In this document: piece by piece, positions 9,673-10,031 of the stretch
How positions within the stretch are numbered: the first letter of the stretch is position 1
How the letters are laid out: the number at the start of each line of letters is the position of its first letter
Assembly: GCA_964411125.1 (NCBI GenBank)
Contig: CAYPJU010000136.1
Location: forward strand, 1 to 10,031
Reading direction: 5' to 3'
DNA length: 10,031 bases
Source of the DNA: JBFIHF01 sp964411125
Lineage (GTDB): Bacteria > Myxococcota_A > Bradymonadia > Bradymonadales > Bradymonadaceae
Notes under the pieces: model-generated
Seen by the model: the letters and a program-made list of their open reading frames with translations, nothing else
Databases searched by the model: none
Told to the model about the DNA's origin: nothing
Position numbers and translations under genes: made by a program

Positions 9673-9694
9673 CTCGTCGGTTACTTTCAGATCA
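9673..9694 (-). repeat. 23S stalk, 22-bp arm, 5' side
   Basis: Exact reverse complement of 6383-6404 in the 23S-5S spacer. It lies about 150 nt upstream of the 23S 5' end in the transcript and 6 bp from the copy of the 16S 3'-end motif at 9701-9713. Confidence 0.92.
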
Positions 9695-9700
9695 CGACGG

Positions 9701-9713
9701 AAAGGAGGTGATC
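9701..9713 (-). repeat. Second copy of the 16S 3'-terminal anti-Shine-Dalgarno sequence
   Basis: AAAGGAGGTGATC on the plus strand (GATCACCTCCTTT in the transcript) is identical to 9978-9990, the 3' end of 16S. It lies 277 bp downstream in the transcript, inside the spacer. After a 2-nt insertion the match resumes with CCAG. It lacks the rest of the 16S helix 45, so it is not a 16S end, but a profile search could misplace the boundary here. Confidence 0.85.
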
Positions 9714-9818
9714 GTCCAGTACCCGACATGGTGTGGACATCGCGCTTGAGAGAGCACGACGCCACATCAATCGAAGTTACCCAGATCGTCTTGGTCTCCG
9801 ATGTTGCTGGAGACCTTT

Positions 9819-9834
9819 TAGATCTTCGTCATCC
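9819..9834 (-). repeat. 23S stalk, outer 16-bp arm, 5' side
   Basis: TAGATCTTCGTCATCC on the plus strand is the exact reverse complement of 6360-6375. In the transcript it begins 7 nt after the boxA-like element. Confidence 0.85.
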
Positions 9835-9841
9835 TATTCAC

Positions 9842-9855
9842 TTGTCAAAGAAGCG
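9842..9855 (-). promoter_or_regulatory. boxA-like rRNA antitermination element
   Basis: The transcript reads CGCTTCTTTGACAA here, followed by GTGAATAG. TCTTTGACA matches 8 of 9 positions of the rRNA boxA core TCTTTAACA, and boxA in other bacteria is bound by NusB/NusE to keep RNA polymerase processive through rRNA. Placement in the spacer ahead of 23S mirrors other rrn operons. A matching leader boxA would lie outside the window. Confidence 0.65.
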
Positions 9856-9922
9856 GATAGAAACCCGGTCGAGGTTGGATGCGCCGATTCAGCGCGAAGG
9901 GCTCTGCGAGATGCGAGATTTT

Positions 9923-9940
9923 CTCGAGCCGAAGCTCGAG
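9923..9940 (-). repeat. Hairpin with canonical C(UUCG)G tetraloop in spacer
   Basis: CTCGAGC (9923-9929) and GCTCGAG (9934-9940) flank CGAA, so the transcript forms a perfect 7-bp stem closed by the very stable C-UUCG-G tetraloop. It is the second hairpin after the 16S 3' end; the first is CGCTC/GAGCG at 9956-9970. Confidence 0.8.
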
Positions 9941-9977
9941 TGGACGTCGGAAAGGCGCTCTTTTCGAGCGTCTCCTT

Positions 9978-10031
<54 letters not shown>

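Larger units (their letters stand above)
9522..9977 (-). other. 16S-23S internal transcribed spacer without tRNA genes
   Basis: About 456 bp with no tRNA-Ile, tRNA-Ala or other cloverleaf-like sequence that I can find on either strand. In transcript order it has a CGCTC/GAGCG hairpin (9970-9956), a CTCGAGC-UUCG-GCTCGAG hairpin (9940-9923), a boxA-like element (9855-9842), the 16-bp stalk arm (9834-9819), a GGTCTCC/GGAGACC hairpin (9815-9793), a copy of the 16S 3'-end motif (9713-9701), the 22-bp stalk arm (9694-9673), an 8-bp arm (9661-9654), a GTGGT/ACCAC hairpin (9619-9607) and two inner arms (9604-9590, 9539-9525). Confidence 0.85.

Overview
The window looks like a high-GC chromosomal segment from a delta-type (myxobacterial) genome, most plausibly Polyangiales/Sandaracinaceae-like Myxococcota. 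This assignment is inferred from the very GC-rich third codon positions, two exported lipoproteins of styles common in that group (a Cys-rich 'GCG-x-ATYV-x2-C' N-terminal domain, and an Asn/Gly/Asp-repeat linker followed by Cys-rich modules), and a very large secreted patatin. No species can be read from the sequence alone.

Left part (1-4886), all on the minus strand. In order of transcription: an alpha/beta hydrolase (4886-4059), a large secreted patatin-like phospholipase (3860-1197), a small single-domain cupin (1108-728) and a lipoprotein that runs off the window edge (654-1). The gaps are about 198, 88 and 73 bp, so these may be independent units or a loose operon. No shared pathway is evident. 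A 349-bp intergenic region (4887-5235) separates the hydrolase from a divergent plus-strand gene and holds a perfect 10-bp inverted repeat.

Middle (5236-6111), plus strand: a lipoprotein with a strong ribosome binding site, a tandem pentapeptide linker (six 15-bp DNA repeats) and 30 cysteines arranged 10/10/10 in three modules, the first two clearly duplicated. Its 3' end converges on the rRNA operon. A perfect 15-bp-stem hairpin with A/T flanks (6173-6206) lies between them and can end transcription from either side.

Right part (6173-10031), minus strand: the distal part of a ribosomal RNA operon in the order 16S (only its 3' end, in 10031-9978), a spacer of about 456 bp without tRNA genes, 23S (9521-6483), a 149-bp spacer, 5S (6333-6218) and the terminator. 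The spacers are rich in structure. A boxA-like antitermination element (9842-9855) is followed by a set of long-range inverted repeats (16 bp exact, 22 bp exact, 8 bp exact, then two imperfect arms). These match segments between 23S and 5S in nested order and would build a long 23S processing stalk. The inner arms can also form local hairpins on each side of 23S, giving two alternative folds.

I found no mobile element, CRISPR array or defence system. The observations most worth following up are the nested and alternatively paired 23S stalk, a second copy of the 16S 3'-terminal anti-Shine-Dalgarno sequence inside the spacer, and the two unusual exported proteins.
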